From contig NZ_JAOTIN010000001.1 in assembly GCF_025660655.1 (NCBI RefSeq), forward strand, positions 124,001 to 188,000: a stretch of DNA of 64,000 nt. The letters run 5' to 3'. The DNA is from Streptococcus sp. CSL10205-OR2 (lineage in GTDB: Bacteria; Bacillota; Bacilli; Lactobacillales; Streptococcaceae). The position numbers were made by a program, and so were the translations under genes. Positions 29,001 to 37,166 of this stretch are shown piece after piece; positions within the stretch are counted from its first letter, which is position 1; each line of letters begins with the position of its first letter. The notes beneath the pieces are model-generated. The model had not been told where the DNA came from. It ran no database searches and worked only from the letters and a program-made list of their open reading frames with translations.

Positions 29001-31089
29001 TTCCTTCAGTGCTTGCTTGATGACCAGTTGAGTAGGCGTAAGGCACTAAAGTAGATTTGCGTTTTAATGAAATTCTGTTTAAGTCTGTTGTCTTGTCATC
29101 AAATGAGAATGGTGTCTTAGGTTTTGCTCCCCAACCATCCATGTTCATCATGATTGAAGTGAAGGTCTTCCATTGATATTCTCTAGCATTAATAATCGGA
29201 TTAGCACCACCAAAGATACCATCCATATCTGACCCCATGTTAGGATTTCCAGATAGACCTAATCCGATATAAGTTGGGATGTGGAAACGTATATACTCCC
29301 ATTCTCCTCCTGTTTGGTCACCACTCCAGATGGCTGCACTACGTTGGGTTCCTCCCCAACCGTCAAGTGAGATGATAAATGGTCTTGCTTTTTCTTCACT
29401 CTTTTCAGTGATGAGCTCTGCACCCTTATCCACACCATTTAAACCAAAGGAATAACCAGGACCAACCCAAGCCACATCGGTTTTAATGACACGAATACCA
29501 GCTTCGCCTACTTCTTTATCAATATCTCTGTGAAGAACAACTTCTTTGCTAGGATCTGTATCATACAAGTCAGATTGCGTCCACAATCCTACCTTAACAC
29601 CATTTTCTTTGGCGTAATCAACGAATGATTTCAAGTTTTGGATATTACCATCTAGACTATCGGTTTGACCATAACCTGCACCATAACCATCATTTGGTAA
29701 GAACCATGATAATGGCATATCCATAGCTTTATAACGGTCAATCACTGCTCGAGCTGAGAATTTATAACTATTTCCTTCACCATTTAAGGTTTCTTTGATC
29801 GCATTTGGACGGTCAGCTTCAGGCAATTGGTTGGGTTGATATTCTTTGTAATACTTGCCATCCAATAAGATGGCACCTCTGGTATTACTTGGCACTTCTA
29901 CCCAATAATCTCTGTTGTAGGCATTTAAATGACCTAGATAAAGGGCATATTCTGGCAGAACAACGGGTGATCCGGTCAATTCATAATAATCTTTTAAAAG
30001 ATTAGCAGGCGTATTGTTAACAAAGAAATAAGCATCAAAACGATCTTCATCATGAGCTGTTGTCATGAGTGATGGCTCTTGTGTTCCAAAGTCGTACTGA
30101 CCACGCTTAAAGGTATTTCTAAGAACACCGTAACCTTTTGTAGACCAATAAAATGGACTTGGTGACGCCACACCACCATCAACCCAGTTGTTTTCATTGA
30201 CAATATTTATCTTATTGCCTTTATGGGTGAAGCGACCATTTTGCATCCCACCACCAAAGAAGTATTCATTGTCATCTTGAGACAGTGTTTGTGTTGTCTT
30301 ATTATTAGTGATTTGAACTGGAAGAACCTCTTTTGTAATGAGGTTGTTTGAAACCTTATCAAAAACAGATAATCTAGCAGTCTGTTTGTCAAAAACTAAT
30401 TGGACTTTATCCGTTGTAATTTTGTAGCTAGTTTCATCTTCAGACATACTACCTAATGCACTGTTAGTATTACGATAATCCTCTAATGTCTTAATCGCAA
30501 TTTTTGCTGGTCTATCTTCTCTACTTGGTACTGGATCTTCTACAAATTCTCCTGTCTTATCAATATAGTATCTAAAGACATGGTCATTATATAGGCTAAC
30601 CTTAGCTTTCTCACCAGTGTTATAAACAATATTAGCAACACCATTGTCAAAAGTTAATGAGTCAATAGCACCAACTGCATTGGCTGGTTTTTCAAAAACT
30701 TCAGGCGCTTCACTTTCACCTTCTGCGTCATCTTCAAGTGCTGTTGCCATTAAAGGTGTCGTTTCTACTGGATCAGGAGTTGTCTCTGCTGAATGATTTG
30801 TTACAACTTCTGGTGTTTCAGTTGTTTCAGGAAGAGTTTCATCAAGAATAACTGTTTCATTTGTAGCTTTCGTTGATTCACTATTTTCAGCAACTGTATT
30901 AGTTTCATCCTGATCTAATGATGAAGCATCATTAGTCACTGTTTCTGTAGTTCTTCTTGTTGTTTCTGTTTGATCGGCCAAAACAGGGCTAACACCAAAA
31001 AGTGATGCTCCTATAGCAACAGAAGCAACACCTACTGACAAACGTCTAATTGAAAATTTTAATCTCTTATAATAAGAAAAATGTTTCAT
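25156..31089 (-). CDS. LPXTG surface GH31 glycosidase with dockerin and cohesin-like domains
   Basis: A 1977-residue wall-anchored enzyme. Order: FSIRR/GS signal (about 11-39); polar linker; GH31 catalytic region (about 160-880) with likely nucleophile Asp 538 in IKTDVAWVG and acid/base Asp 591 in WSGDQTGGEW; fibronectin III (about 986-1070); F5/8 C (1072-1210); type I dockerin (about 1213-1275) with two calcium loops, DINRDGKISEDD and DVNNNGLIDAQD; cohesin-like domain (about 1284-1420); second fibronectin III and F5/8 C (to about 1655); shared cassette; LPNTG at 1942-1946. GH31 covers alpha-glucosidases, alpha-xylosidases and, in surface enzymes of this type such as Enterococcus Nag31A, alpha-N-acetylgalactosaminidases that remove GalNAc from Ser/Thr. 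The company of discoidin modules and mucin-active neighbours favours the last, but specificity is not proven. Start follows AAGGGAGAT. Confidence 0.88.
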   Translation of the reverse strand: MKHFSYYKRLKFSIRRLSVGVASVAIGASLFGVSPVLADQTETTRRTTETVTNDASSLDQDETNTVAENSESTKATNETVILDETLPETTETPEVVTNHSAETTPDPVETTPLMATALEDDAEGESEAPEVFEKPANAVGAIDSLTFDNGVANIVYNTGEKAKVSLYNDHVFRYYIDKTGEFVEDPVPSREDRPAKIAIKTLEDYRNTNSALGSMSEDETSYKITTDKVQLVFDKQTARLSVFDKVSNNLITKEVLPVQITNNKTTQTLSQDDNEYFFGGGMQNGRFTHKGNKINIVNENNWVDGGVASPSPFYWSTKGYGVLRNTFKRGQYDFGTQEPSLMTTAHDEDRFDAYFFVNNTPANLLKDYYELTGSPVVLPEYALYLGHLNAYNRDYWVEVPSNTRGAILLDGKYYKEYQPNQLPEADRPNAIKETLNGEGNSYKFSARAVIDRYKAMDMPLSWFLPNDGYGAGYGQTDSLDGNIQNLKSFVDYAKENGVKVGLWTQSDLYDTDPSKEVVLHRDIDKEVGEAGIRVIKTDVAWVGPGYSFGLNGVDKGAELITEKSEEKARPFIISLDGWGGTQRSAAIWSGDQTGGEWEYIRFHIPTYIGLGLSGNPNMGSDMDGIFGGANPIINAREYQWKTFTSIMMNMDGWGAKPKTPFSFDDKTTDLNRISLKRKSTLVPYAYSTGHQASTEGKPIVRAMLIDFPDEAINYSKSVQYQYMYGDNLLVAPIYQDTAMQENGDDIRNNIFLPDASIEWIDFYTGEKYQGGQVLNGFEAPLWKIPVFVKNGAIIPMTNPNNNPTEIDRTNRLITFYPHKDTNFTLVEDDGLTVDYKSGKVAKTLIESHAGDSNVKGSAILTINATEGSFEGFNKNKTTELHVNVSEDVDSVTATINGEAVTLTRVNSLEAYQNGTNVFFYHEHPIMETYNPKSTEVQGLRVAQNSLVKIKLAAADVSTSKMVVTVNGFINKAADKEVPEDLAEPTVPTQVETPEELISATSITVVWQPVDDADTYDVKRDGVIYTGIKGNSFLFEDLNYGSSHEFAVRAVNAKGVSDWSAVVTAKTSEDPLMNAIEGISATSSMTAQPGQGLEKLFNKQLGDQFHSQWSQRVTFPATITMDLGGVYQVDYLEYHPRTDGGSNGIITRLFFETSEDGKNWTRDEFYTNWARNSQVKTYRFTAPKARYVRANIAAGYNNFVSGEEILIFKKPGTRMEIVGDINRDGKISEDDKTSFLNYTGLRTVDSDFDYIKHVDVNNNGLIDAQDISVIAVQLEGGVQTPATQAPSGRIFLEADKLEVATGEQVKVRLIADNLDNTNALTSVFQFDNTKYRLVSNSVTPTDFIKQAENFSRVRARDEKTDVVFSFVNFGQKEAMSGSGEIAYITLEALKDVYLNESTLDNILVANNLRTQTVLALPIRQTIDYEDKAVVPTEVKASRATQGGVRLSWHKDPKTMWYIAEQEVSQGGQTQFVEVNRTENNVLNVYNLLPETSYRFRVIGNNPLGNSEPSEIISVQTVTKDLSHKIDGITATAEAPDQPNQPLTLLFDGDESTQYHSQWFNDKAVPSSMVLDLGSQQIVDHIIYVPRRDAGNGTLTSLTIDTSLDGDNWSSTGEVINWVRSSGDKVAYLPQNRKAQFIRLNFKASVGGFISGQELYVISGSGNDGQVAIPDTAPTAEDKPSIEFSNGSGVVNDLPELEFSTEKRELRDDASGVLVQLEVGEIAHISGISVGHKETQDPKTPNVLKDQDYDLFDISLVDAKGNVVSPLKVTLVIMPIDDGKVVEKVVYLPNTDQEEELDFEMTPYVDADGVTLQGVVFVAKHFSEYGIVYKTAQRPEIKVPDNYPTYELPESDFVPETAVPNTAPMAEDKPVFEGTLETQVPKTAPSFDLPEGKIETAVPNTAPSHELLAFDGKLSPMSKGDKEAKGMSEKKADKSSSTTQAKALPNTGDDSSSPILGTITALSSLALYGYGRKRRDNEL

Positions 31090-31116
31090 GCCATATCTCC
31101 CTTTATATATTTTTTT

Positions 31117-31130
31117 AGAAAACGGTTACA
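31117..31130 (+). promoter_or_regulatory. cre-like CcpA site, GH31 gene
   Basis: AGAAAACGGTTACA matches the cre consensus at 12 of 14 positions. It starts six bases downstream of the -10, again over the predicted start site, as in the other two glycosidase genes. Confidence 0.55.
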
Positions 31131-31136
31131 AAATAT

Positions 31137-31165
31137 ATTTTAGCACTTCAATTTCTATTTGTACA
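31137..31165 (-). promoter_or_regulatory. Promoter of GH31 gene
   Basis: On the minus strand an extended -10 (TGCTAAAAT) sits 17 bases from a weak -35 TGTACA. Confidence 0.55.
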
Positions 31166-31385
31166 CAATAAAATATTAATTCACATATTATTTCAATTTC
31201 GTATTTTAATAATTTTAATGTAAAATTGTCATTTCCTTTTAAATTATTTCTTTCCGAAAAAAGTGCTTTTTGTTTTTATCATAAATTTTTACACTCAGAT
31301 AATATAGTTTTTCTTGCTAAATTGTCTTTTCTTATCAAAAAAGAAGTGATTATGATTTTATTTCTATTTTATTTTTGAATAAATA

Positions 31386-31394
31386 TGGTATAAT
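31386..31394 (+). promoter_or_regulatory. Extended -10 of the small membrane protein gene
   Basis: TGGTATAAT is a full extended -10 element 35 bases before the chosen ATG. It shows that a start upstream at 31375 would lie ahead of the message and is wrong. Confidence 0.65.
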
Positions 31395-31428
31395 AAAAGT
31401 GTTTAATTTTATTATGAGGAGAAGAAAA

Positions 31429-31920
31429 ATGAAGTCAGTAACAAAAATTCGTCAATCCATTAGAACAGGGACAATTGCCATTATGGCAATTAATATCTTT
31501 TCGATTATTATGTCTATGTTTTCTATTTGGAGCATCTATTTCACTTTGAATAATATCGACCAGATTGCTGCAAATGATCCAATTCTAGCTGATGTTATAC
31601 GAGAAAGTGCTACACCTGTCTTTTTTGTTCAAATGATTGTTGGAATTATTATCTTAATAGCTATTTCTTTTCTTTGCTTCCAAAATCTAAAACGCTTGAA
31701 GCAAGAAGAAATGGTGAAAAAATTACCTTACTACATTGGAATTGCCTACACTCTTTTTAACATTATTTTAACTATTATCACTGCTATAAATTCAGGTGCA
31801 GCGTTATCTTTATATATTTTTATTCTTCCAGTCATTATCACTGCCATCTATGCCTTTACCTTATATAAAGTCAGCGAATTAGAAGATAATAACACTCAAG
31901 AAGATTCACTAAATATCTAA
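31429..31920 (+). CDS. Small four-helix membrane protein, function unknown
   Basis: A 163-residue protein that I do not recognise. Four hydrophobic segments are clear (about residues 13-35, 58-82, 99-118 and 123-145), linked by short charged loops and ending in an acidic tail. The N-terminus is basic (KSVTKIRQSIRTG), which places it inside. The start at 31429 follows GAGGAGAAG; upstream codons overlap the promoter. It is a single-gene unit between its own promoter and a strong terminator. The fold resembles general small DUF-type membrane proteins and no catalytic motif is visible. Confidence 0.7.
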   Translation: MKSVTKIRQSIRTGTIAIMAINIFSIIMSMFSIWSIYFTLNNIDQIAANDPILADVIRESATPVFFVQMIVGIIILIAISFLCFQNLKRLKQEEMVKKLPYYIGIAYTLFNIILTIITAINSGAALSLYIFILPVIITAIYAFTLYKVSELEDNNTQEDSLNI

Positions 31921-31927
31921 CCATATT

Positions 31928-31962
31928 AACAACAGCGTAGCTAGTATAGCTACGCTGTTGTT
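31928..31962. terminator. Strong bidirectional terminator
   Basis: A perfect 16-bp stem (AACAACAGCGTAGCTA) closes a three-base loop between the convergent membrane protein gene and dinB. T-rich sequence follows on the plus strand; it probably serves both genes. Confidence 0.8.
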
Positions 31963-32031
31963 TCATATTTTTTAATACTAAACTTATAAAAGTCGTTATA
32001 ACTACCTTTCTAAAACGAGACTAATTCTACC

Positions 32032-33126
32032 TCACACATCAAGTAAAATATCGTGACTAGTGTCTTCAAAACCACTTATTGTCACACCCAATAGTCGAAC
32101 CCCTGTTTTATTTTCAGGAAGACTTTCAAATAATTGATAAACTTCTTGTTCAATAATATCTTTGTCTTGCGTAGCTTCTTCAAGGCTACGTCTTTTTGTT
32201 TTGGTTTCAAAATCAGAATAACGAATTTTTAGGATGATAATTTTCCCATACCTGTTCATTTCTTCTAAGACCTTAACCACTCTTACCACTAACTTTGTTA
32301 ATTCTGCCTGAATATCTTCTTCTGTGTATAAACGTTTGGCATAGGTTTTTTCTTTACCAATGGATTTTCTAATTCTATCAGTTCGTACTGGGCTGTTACT
32401 AATACCCCTTGCCTTACGAAATAGGTCATAGCCAAAGCGACCAAAAGTGTCAATGAGCTCCTGTTCTGAGTAGGCTAGGAGATCTGACCCTTTTTTGATA
32501 CCCATTTTTTGTAATTGCGCAACGGATTTCACCCCGACACCATGAAATTTTTCAATCGGTAAATCAGCTAAAAAAGCTATCGCATCCTCTGGTAAAATGA
32601 TGGTTAAACCTTTTGGTTTTTGGTAATCACTAGCTAGTTTAGCTAAAAATTTATTGTAGGAGACACCTGCCGAACAAGTAAGCTTTAATTCTTTCCAAAT
32701 ATCATATTGAATGAGTTTAGCGATTTTAATGGCAGAAGAGATGCCGAGTTTATTTTCGGTCACATCAAGATAGGCCTCATCAATACTGACAGATTCAAAA
32801 ATAGCTGTGTAACGTTTGAAAATACTTCTAATTTGTTTAGCAACCGCTCGATATTTCTCATGATTTCCTGAAATAAAAATAGCTGTTGGGCATAACTCAT
32901 AAGCCTCTTTTGAACTCATGGCTGAATGAATACCATATTTTCTTGCTTCATAATTTGCTGTTGCCACAACTCCTCTGCCACCTGTTTGTCTAGGGTCACT
33001 CCCAATCACCACGGGTTTTCCTTTTAATCTTGGATTGTCCCTTTCTTCAACAGACGCAAAAAAGGCATCCATATCAATGTGGATAATTTTTCGTGAGATA
33101 TCATTAACCAAAGGATAAATTAACAT
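32032..33126 (-). CDS. dinB: DNA polymerase IV
   Basis: A 364-residue Y-family translesion polymerase. The palm carries the metal ligands in [17 protein letters not shown] (about 17-33) and in [10 protein letters not shown] (about 117-126); the thumb holds helix-hairpin-helix turns ([15 protein letters not shown]), and the C-terminal little-finger domain ends the protein. It copies past damaged bases at the cost of fidelity. The start has GGAGGTTTGCC ahead of ATG. The gene is divergent from pfl, and a long inverted repeat lies in the space between. Confidence 0.93.
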   Translation of the reverse strand: MLIYPLVNDISRKIIHIDMDAFFASVEERDNPRLKGKPVVIGSDPRQTGGRGVVATANYEARKYGIHSAMSSKEAYELCPTAIFISGNHEKYRAVAKQIRSIFKRYTAIFESVSIDEAYLDVTENKLGISSAIKIAKLIQYDIWKELKLTCSAGVSYNKFLAKLASDYQKPKGLTIILPEDAIAFLADLPIEKFHGVGVKSVAQLQKMGIKKGSDLLAYSEQELIDTFGRFGYDLFRKARGISNSPVRTDRIRKSIGKEKTYAKRLYTEEDIQAELTKLVVRVVKVLEEMNRYGKIIILKIRYSDFETKTKRRSLEEATQDKDIIEQEVYQLFESLPENKTGVRLLGVTISGFEDTSHDILLDV

Positions 33127-33181
33127 GGCAAACCTCCAAGACTATTATACCGTTTATTTCATTTTCTGAAAACAATCAAAC

Positions 33182-33221
33182 TTATAATACAGTTTATCTG
33201 TTCTAGTCAACTGTATTATAA
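33182..33221. repeat. 13-bp perfect inverted repeat between dinB and pfl
   Basis: TTATAATACAGTT and its exact complement are separated by 14 bases. Each arm contains a TATAAT, one per strand. The wide spacing and lack of a T run argue against a terminator; an operator or a divergent promoter element is more likely. Confidence 0.6.
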
Positions 33222-33250
33222 AAGAATTACCTTGTAAAGCCCATTTTTTC

Positions 33251-33280
33251 TTGTTGGTAGCGATTACTATGTGATAAAAT
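33251..33280 (+). promoter_or_regulatory. Probable pfl promoter
   Basis: A -35 TTGTTG and -10 TAAAAT are 18 bases apart, about 50 bases before the pfl ATG. Confidence 0.5.
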
Positions 33281-33330
33281 GAAGGTGTAAAATATAACAG
33301 ATTAGCTAAAACATAATAAGGAGAATTCTT

Positions 33331-35643
33331 ATGGCAACTGTAAAAACAAATACTGACATTTTTGAAAAAGCTTGGGAAGGCTTTAAAGGCACTGATTGGA
33401 AAGAAAAAGCAAGTGTGTCTCGTTTCGTCCAAGCTAACTACACCCCTTATGACGGTGATGAAAGCTTCTTAGCTGGTCCAACTGAACGTTCTCTTCATAT
33501 CAAAAAAATTGTTGAAGAAACAAAAGCACACTATGAAGCAACTCGTTTCCCATACGATAACCGTCCAACGTCTATTGCTGATATTCCAGCAGGATTTATC
33601 GACAAAGAAAATGAACTCATTTTTGGTATTCAAAATGATGAGTTGTTTAAATTGAACTTCATGCCAAAAGGTGGTATCCGCATGGCTGAAACCACTCTTA
33701 AAGAAAATGGTTATGAACCAGATCCAGCAGTTCATGAAATCTTTACTAAACATGTGACTACTGTTAATGATGGTATTTTCCGTGCTTACACTTCAAACAT
33801 CCGTCGTGCTCGTCACGCGCACACTGTTACTGGTCTTCCAGATGCTTATTCTCGTGGACGTATCATCGGTGTTTATGCACGTCTTGCCCTTTATGGTGCT
33901 GACTTCTTGATGCAAGAAAAAGTGAACGACTGGAATGCTATCACTGAAATCGACGAAGAAACTATCCGTCTTCGTGAAGAAATCAACCTTCAATACCAAG
34001 CACTTGGTGATGTTGTTAAACTTGGTGATCTTTACGGTGTTGATGTTCGTCGTCCAGCAATGAACGTTAAAGAAGCTATCCAATGGGTAAACATTGCCTT
34101 CATGGCAGTTTGTCGTGTCATCAATGGTGCCGCAACTTCTCTTGGACGTGTGCCAATCGTTCTTGATGTTTTTGCAGAACGTGACCTTGCTCGTGGTACA
34201 TTTACTGAATCAGAAATCCAAGAATTTGTTGATGATTTCGTTATGAAACTTCGTACCGTTAAATTTGCACGTACTAAAGCTTATGACCAATTATACTCAG
34301 GTGACCCTACTTTCATCACAACATCAATGGCTGGTATGGGTAACGATGGTCGTCACCGTGTGACTAAGATGGACTACCGTTTCCTAAACACTCTTGATAA
34401 CATTGGTAACTCTCCAGAACCAAACTTAACCGTTCTTTGGACTGATAAATTGCCTTATGCATTCCGTCGCTACTGTATGAGTATGAGCCATAAACACTCT
34501 TCAATCCAATACGAAGGGGTAACAACAATGGCTAAAGATGGTTATGGTGAAATGTCATGTATCTCCTGTTGTGTGTCACCACTTGACCCTGAAAATGAAG
34601 AAAAACGTCACAACATCCAATACTTTGGTGCTCGTGTAAACGTCCTTAAAGCTCTTCTTACAGGTCTTAATGGTGGTTATGACGATGTTCATAAAGACTA
34701 CAAAGTCTTTGATATCGACCCAGTTACATCAGATGTCCTTGACTTTGATGAAGTAAAAGCTAACTTTGAAAAATCTCTTGACTGGTTGACAGACACTTAT
34801 GTAGATGCTCTTAACATCATCCACTACATGACTGATAAATACAACTACGAAGCCGTTCAAATGGCCTTCTTACCATCACATCAACGTGCCAACATGGGAT
34901 TTGGTATTTGTGGATTTGCAAACACAGTTGATACACTTTCAGCGATCAAATACGCTACTGTTAAACCAATCCGTGACGAAGATGGCTACATCTACGACTA
35001 TGAAACAATTGGTGAATTCCCTCGTTGGGGTGAAGATGACCCTCGTTCAAATGAACTTGCTGAATGGTTGATTGAAGCTTATACTACTCGTTTAAGAAGC
35101 CACAAACTTTATAAAGATGCTGAAGCAACTGTGTCACTTCTTACAATCACTTCAAACGTTGCTTACTCTAAACAAACTGGTAACTCTCCGGTTCACAAAG
35201 GTGTATACTTAAACGAAGATGGTTCAGTAAACCTTTCTAAACTTGAATTCTTCTCACCAGGTGCTAACCCATCAAACAAAGCTAAAGGTGGTTGGTTACA
35301 AAACCTTAACTCACTTGCAAGCCTTGACTTTAGCTATGCTGCTGATGGTATCTCACTTACAACACAAGTATCACCTCGTGCACTTGGTAAAACTTATGAT
35401 GAACAAGTTGAAAACCTTGTCACAGTACTTGATGGTTACTTTGAAAATGGTGGTCAACACGTTAACTTAAACGTAATGGACCTTAACGATGTTTATGAAA
35501 AAATTATGGCTGGTGAAGATGTTATCGTTCGTATCTCAGGATACTGTGTTAACACTAAATACCTTACACCAGAACAAAAAACAGAATTAACACAACGTGT
35601 CTTCCATGAAGTTCTTTCAATGGATGATGCCTTACAAGGTTAA
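33331..35643 (+). CDS. pfl: Formate acetyltransferase (pyruvate formate-lyase)
   Basis: A 770-residue glycyl radical enzyme that splits pyruvate with CoA into acetyl-CoA and formate, the main route of mixed-acid fermentation in streptococci without oxygen. The paired active-site cysteines are 413-414 in SCISCCVSP, and the radical glycine is 737 in VRISGYCVN. Length matches the streptococcal enzyme. AAGGAG precedes the ATG. Codon use is visibly biased to GGT, CGT, AAC and CTT codons, as in highly expressed genes, unlike neighbours. The activating enzyme PflA is not in the window. A strong terminator follows. Confidence 0.97.
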   Translation: MATVKTNTDIFEKAWEGFKGTDWKEKASVSRFVQANYTPYDGDESFLAGPTERSLHIKKIVEETKAHYEATRFPYDNRPTSIADIPAGFIDKENELIFGIQNDELFKLNFMPKGGIRMAETTLKENGYEPDPAVHEIFTKHVTTVNDGIFRAYTSNIRRARHAHTVTGLPDAYSRGRIIGVYARLALYGADFLMQEKVNDWNAITEIDEETIRLREEINLQYQALGDVVKLGDLYGVDVRRPAMNVKEAIQWVNIAFMAVCRVINGAATSLGRVPIVLDVFAERDLARGTFTESEIQEFVDDFVMKLRTVKFARTKAYDQLYSGDPTFITTSMAGMGNDGRHRVTKMDYRFLNTLDNIGNSPEPNLTVLWTDKLPYAFRRYCMSMSHKHSSIQYEGVTTMAKDGYGEMSCISCCVSPLDPENEEKRHNIQYFGARVNVLKALLTGLNGGYDDVHKDYKVFDIDPVTSDVLDFDEVKANFEKSLDWLTDTYVDALNIIHYMTDKYNYEAVQMAFLPSHQRANMGFGICGFANTVDTLSAIKYATVKPIRDEDGYIYDYETIGEFPRWGEDDPRSNELAEWLIEAYTTRLRSHKLYKDAEATVSLLTITSNVAYSKQTGNSPVHKGVYLNEDGSVNLSKLEFFSPGANPSNKAKGGWLQNLNSLASLDFSYAADGISLTTQVSPRALGKTYDEQVENLVTVLDGYFENGGQHVNLNVMDLNDVYEKIMAGEDVIVRISGYCVNTKYLTPEQKTELTQRVFHEVLSMDDALQG

Positions 35644-35655
35644 GCCTTACTCCTC

Positions 35656-35691
35656 AAACAACTTTGTCAGTCTTGACAAAGTTGTTTTTTT
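35656..35691 (+). terminator. Terminator of pfl
   Basis: A 14-bp stem (AAACAACTTTGTCA) with a GTCT loop is followed by a T run. Its 3' arm also contains the TTGACA of the next promoter. Confidence 0.88.
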
Positions 35692-35700
35692 CGTTACAAT
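35673..35700 (+). promoter_or_regulatory. Promoter nested in the pfl terminator
   Basis: A perfect -35 TTGACA in the terminator's right arm and a -10 TACAAT are 16 bases apart. The -10 ends six bases before the ATG of the GNAT gene, so the message would begin at the start codon. Confidence 0.6.
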
Positions 35701-35706
35701 GACACT

Positions 35707-36147
35707 ATGGAAATAAAATATACTTTACAAATAAACAATACCATTTATCAAGATGCTCTAAGGATTCGAAAGGAAGTTTTTGTCAAAGAACAAGGAGTCT
35801 CAGAAACGATTGAAATAGATGATAAAGAAGACAAATGCCTCCACTTTGTTCTCTATGATGATGATCAAAAAGCTGTCGCCACAGCACGTTTATTCCCTGT
35901 CAATACTCAGCAAGTCATTTTACAAAGAATGGCTGTTCTAAAAACATTTAGAGGACAACATTTGGGCCAAATTCTCCTTACAACAATACTTGATGTTGCT
36001 AGTAAACAACATTACAAGGAGATGATTTTACATGCTCAGCTATCGGCTAAAGTTTTTTACCAAAAATTAGGTTTCACAGCTTATGGTGAGATTTTTGAGG
36101 AAGCCGGCATTAAGCACATCTCGATGAAAAAAAGCCTATCACTTTAA
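35707..36147 (+). CDS. GNAT family acetyltransferase (YjcF/ElaA-like)
   Basis: A 146-residue single-domain GNAT protein. The opening IRKEVFVKEQGVSETIEID and the segment ATARLFPVNTQQVILQRMAV are typical of the YjcF/ElaA group; the acetyl-CoA loop is the weak RGQHLGQILL motif, followed by FYQKLGFTAYGEIFEEAGI. The substrate is not known. There is no Shine-Dalgarno sequence before the ATG, and the promoter lies immediately upstream, so a leaderless message is likely. It stands alone between the pfl terminator and its own terminator. Confidence 0.85.
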   Translation: MEIKYTLQINNTIYQDALRIRKEVFVKEQGVSETIEIDDKEDKCLHFVLYDDDQKAVATARLFPVNTQQVILQRMAVLKTFRGQHLGQILLTTILDVASKQHYKEMILHAQLSAKVFYQKLGFTAYGEIFEEAGIKHISMKKSLSL

Positions 36148-36166
36148 CAAGTAATAGGTTTTTTTA
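36127..36166. terminator. Terminator between convergent genes
   Basis: An imperfect stem (AAAGCCTATCACT with AGTAATAGGTTT) overlaps the 3' end of the GNAT gene. A and T runs on both sides suit the convergent pair. Confidence 0.6.
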
Positions 36167-36193
36167 TTGTGGTTTTTTTAAGTCTTTTCACAC

Positions 36194-36973
36194 TTAAGAG
36201 GCTAATGCTAACCATTCCTCTAAAGTGAGGTTTGCAATCACATGTGGAACACCAGATTCATCCGGCTCAAAAATAATCGTTTGACCAGCATTTAAGTAGT
36301 AACCATAAGCTTTCTCAAACTTTCCTTGATGGGTGAAAAGAACAATATTCTCACCGGCTGGTGGTGGTGTCACTGTCCAATTCCTTAATCCTTGAAGAGA
36401 ACGTTCTAATTCATCATTATCACTAAAATTGAGTGAACCTGTCAAATCACGATTCATCATTACCGGTTCACCCATGGCAGCAACAGCATGTTGGTAGACA
36501 AAATAATATTGACTAGACCATACAGAACTGATTGGTACATTTAGACTTTTATAAACATTTCCAAGTTGAGTCATATTATCAATACTGCTAGAAGAAATGC
36601 GTTGACCATCATCAATAGAGCCAGGAATAGACTCACCACCACTACCACCAGAACCGGTATAGCGATGGATAATAACAAGGCCTCCATTAGCTAGACGTTC
36701 TTTTAAGTCTGTTGGCGTGGTTGGTTCAGTGTCACCCAGTTCATTGGTTGTCGCTGTTATAAATTGGTTGTTTTCATAGGCCGTATTAAAAATTTGTGCG
36801 GCTGGATCATCATTAACTTCAGAAGCTTGATTTGCTTCTACTTCTGTTGTCATTTCACTGACTTTCTTAGTTTCTGTCATTTTTGGTTCTGAGGAATTGT
36901 TAGCATTTGCGCATGCCACTAAAAAAATCGCTAAGATTAATACCACAGGAATAAAGAGTTTTCGTTTTGTCAT
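36194..36973 (-). CDS. Lipoprotein with a degenerate histidine-phosphatase-like fold
   Basis: A 259-residue lipoprotein. The signal peptide ends in the lipobox LVACAN, so it should be tethered to the outer membrane face. After a polar linker, the order VIIHRYTG, then a helix with LGNVYKSLNVPISSVWSSQ, then ENIVLFTHQGKFE follows the histidine phosphatase (phosphoglycerate mutase-like) pattern, where RHG, YSSPxxRxxQTA and VTHG are expected. The catalytic RHG is replaced by HRY and the second Arg is absent, so classical phosphatase activity is doubtful. The fold assignment is my inference. I start at the second of two ATGs because GGAGG is seven bases away. It might act on cell-wall or nucleotide ligands; nothing in the neighbourhood says which. 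Confidence 0.6.
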   Translation of the reverse strand: MTKRKLFIPVVLILAIFLVACANANNSSEPKMTETKKVSEMTTEVEANQASEVNDDPAAQIFNTAYENNQFITATTNELGDTEPTTPTDLKERLANGGLVIIHRYTGSGGSGGESIPGSIDDGQRISSSSIDNMTQLGNVYKSLNVPISSVWSSQYYFVYQHAVAAMGEPVMMNRDLTGSLNFSDNDELERSLQGLRNWTVTPPPAGENIVLFTHQGKFEKAYGYYLNAGQTIIFEPDESGVPHVIANLTLEEWLALAS

Positions 36974-37096
36974 CATTTCTCCTCCTTTAATAATCAAACC
37001 GTTGCTTATTTAAAAGAACAACCGTTTTATGATAGAGACAGTATAACAAATATCTTATGAGATAAAAAATATTCTGTTTTGGTGAGTCTATTAGAA

Positions 37097-37124
37097 AACA
37101 CCAGTAGCAAAAGCTACTGGTGTT
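37097..37124 (-). terminator. Terminator of the serine hydrolase gene
   Basis: A 12-bp perfect stem (AACACCAGTAGC) with an AAAA/TTTT loop, followed by T residues on the minus strand and by a T run on the plus strand too. Confidence 0.78.
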
Positions 37125-37166
37125 AATTTTTTATTGTTTTTATCTTATCATCACAACGAATCATGA

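Larger units (their letters stand above)
31090..31428. other. AT-rich divergent intergenic region
   Basis: This 339-base stretch separates the divergent GH31 and small membrane protein genes. Besides the two promoters and the cre-like site listed separately, I see only AT-rich sequence with no open frame of note, no RNA-like fold and no repeat. Confidence 0.6.
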
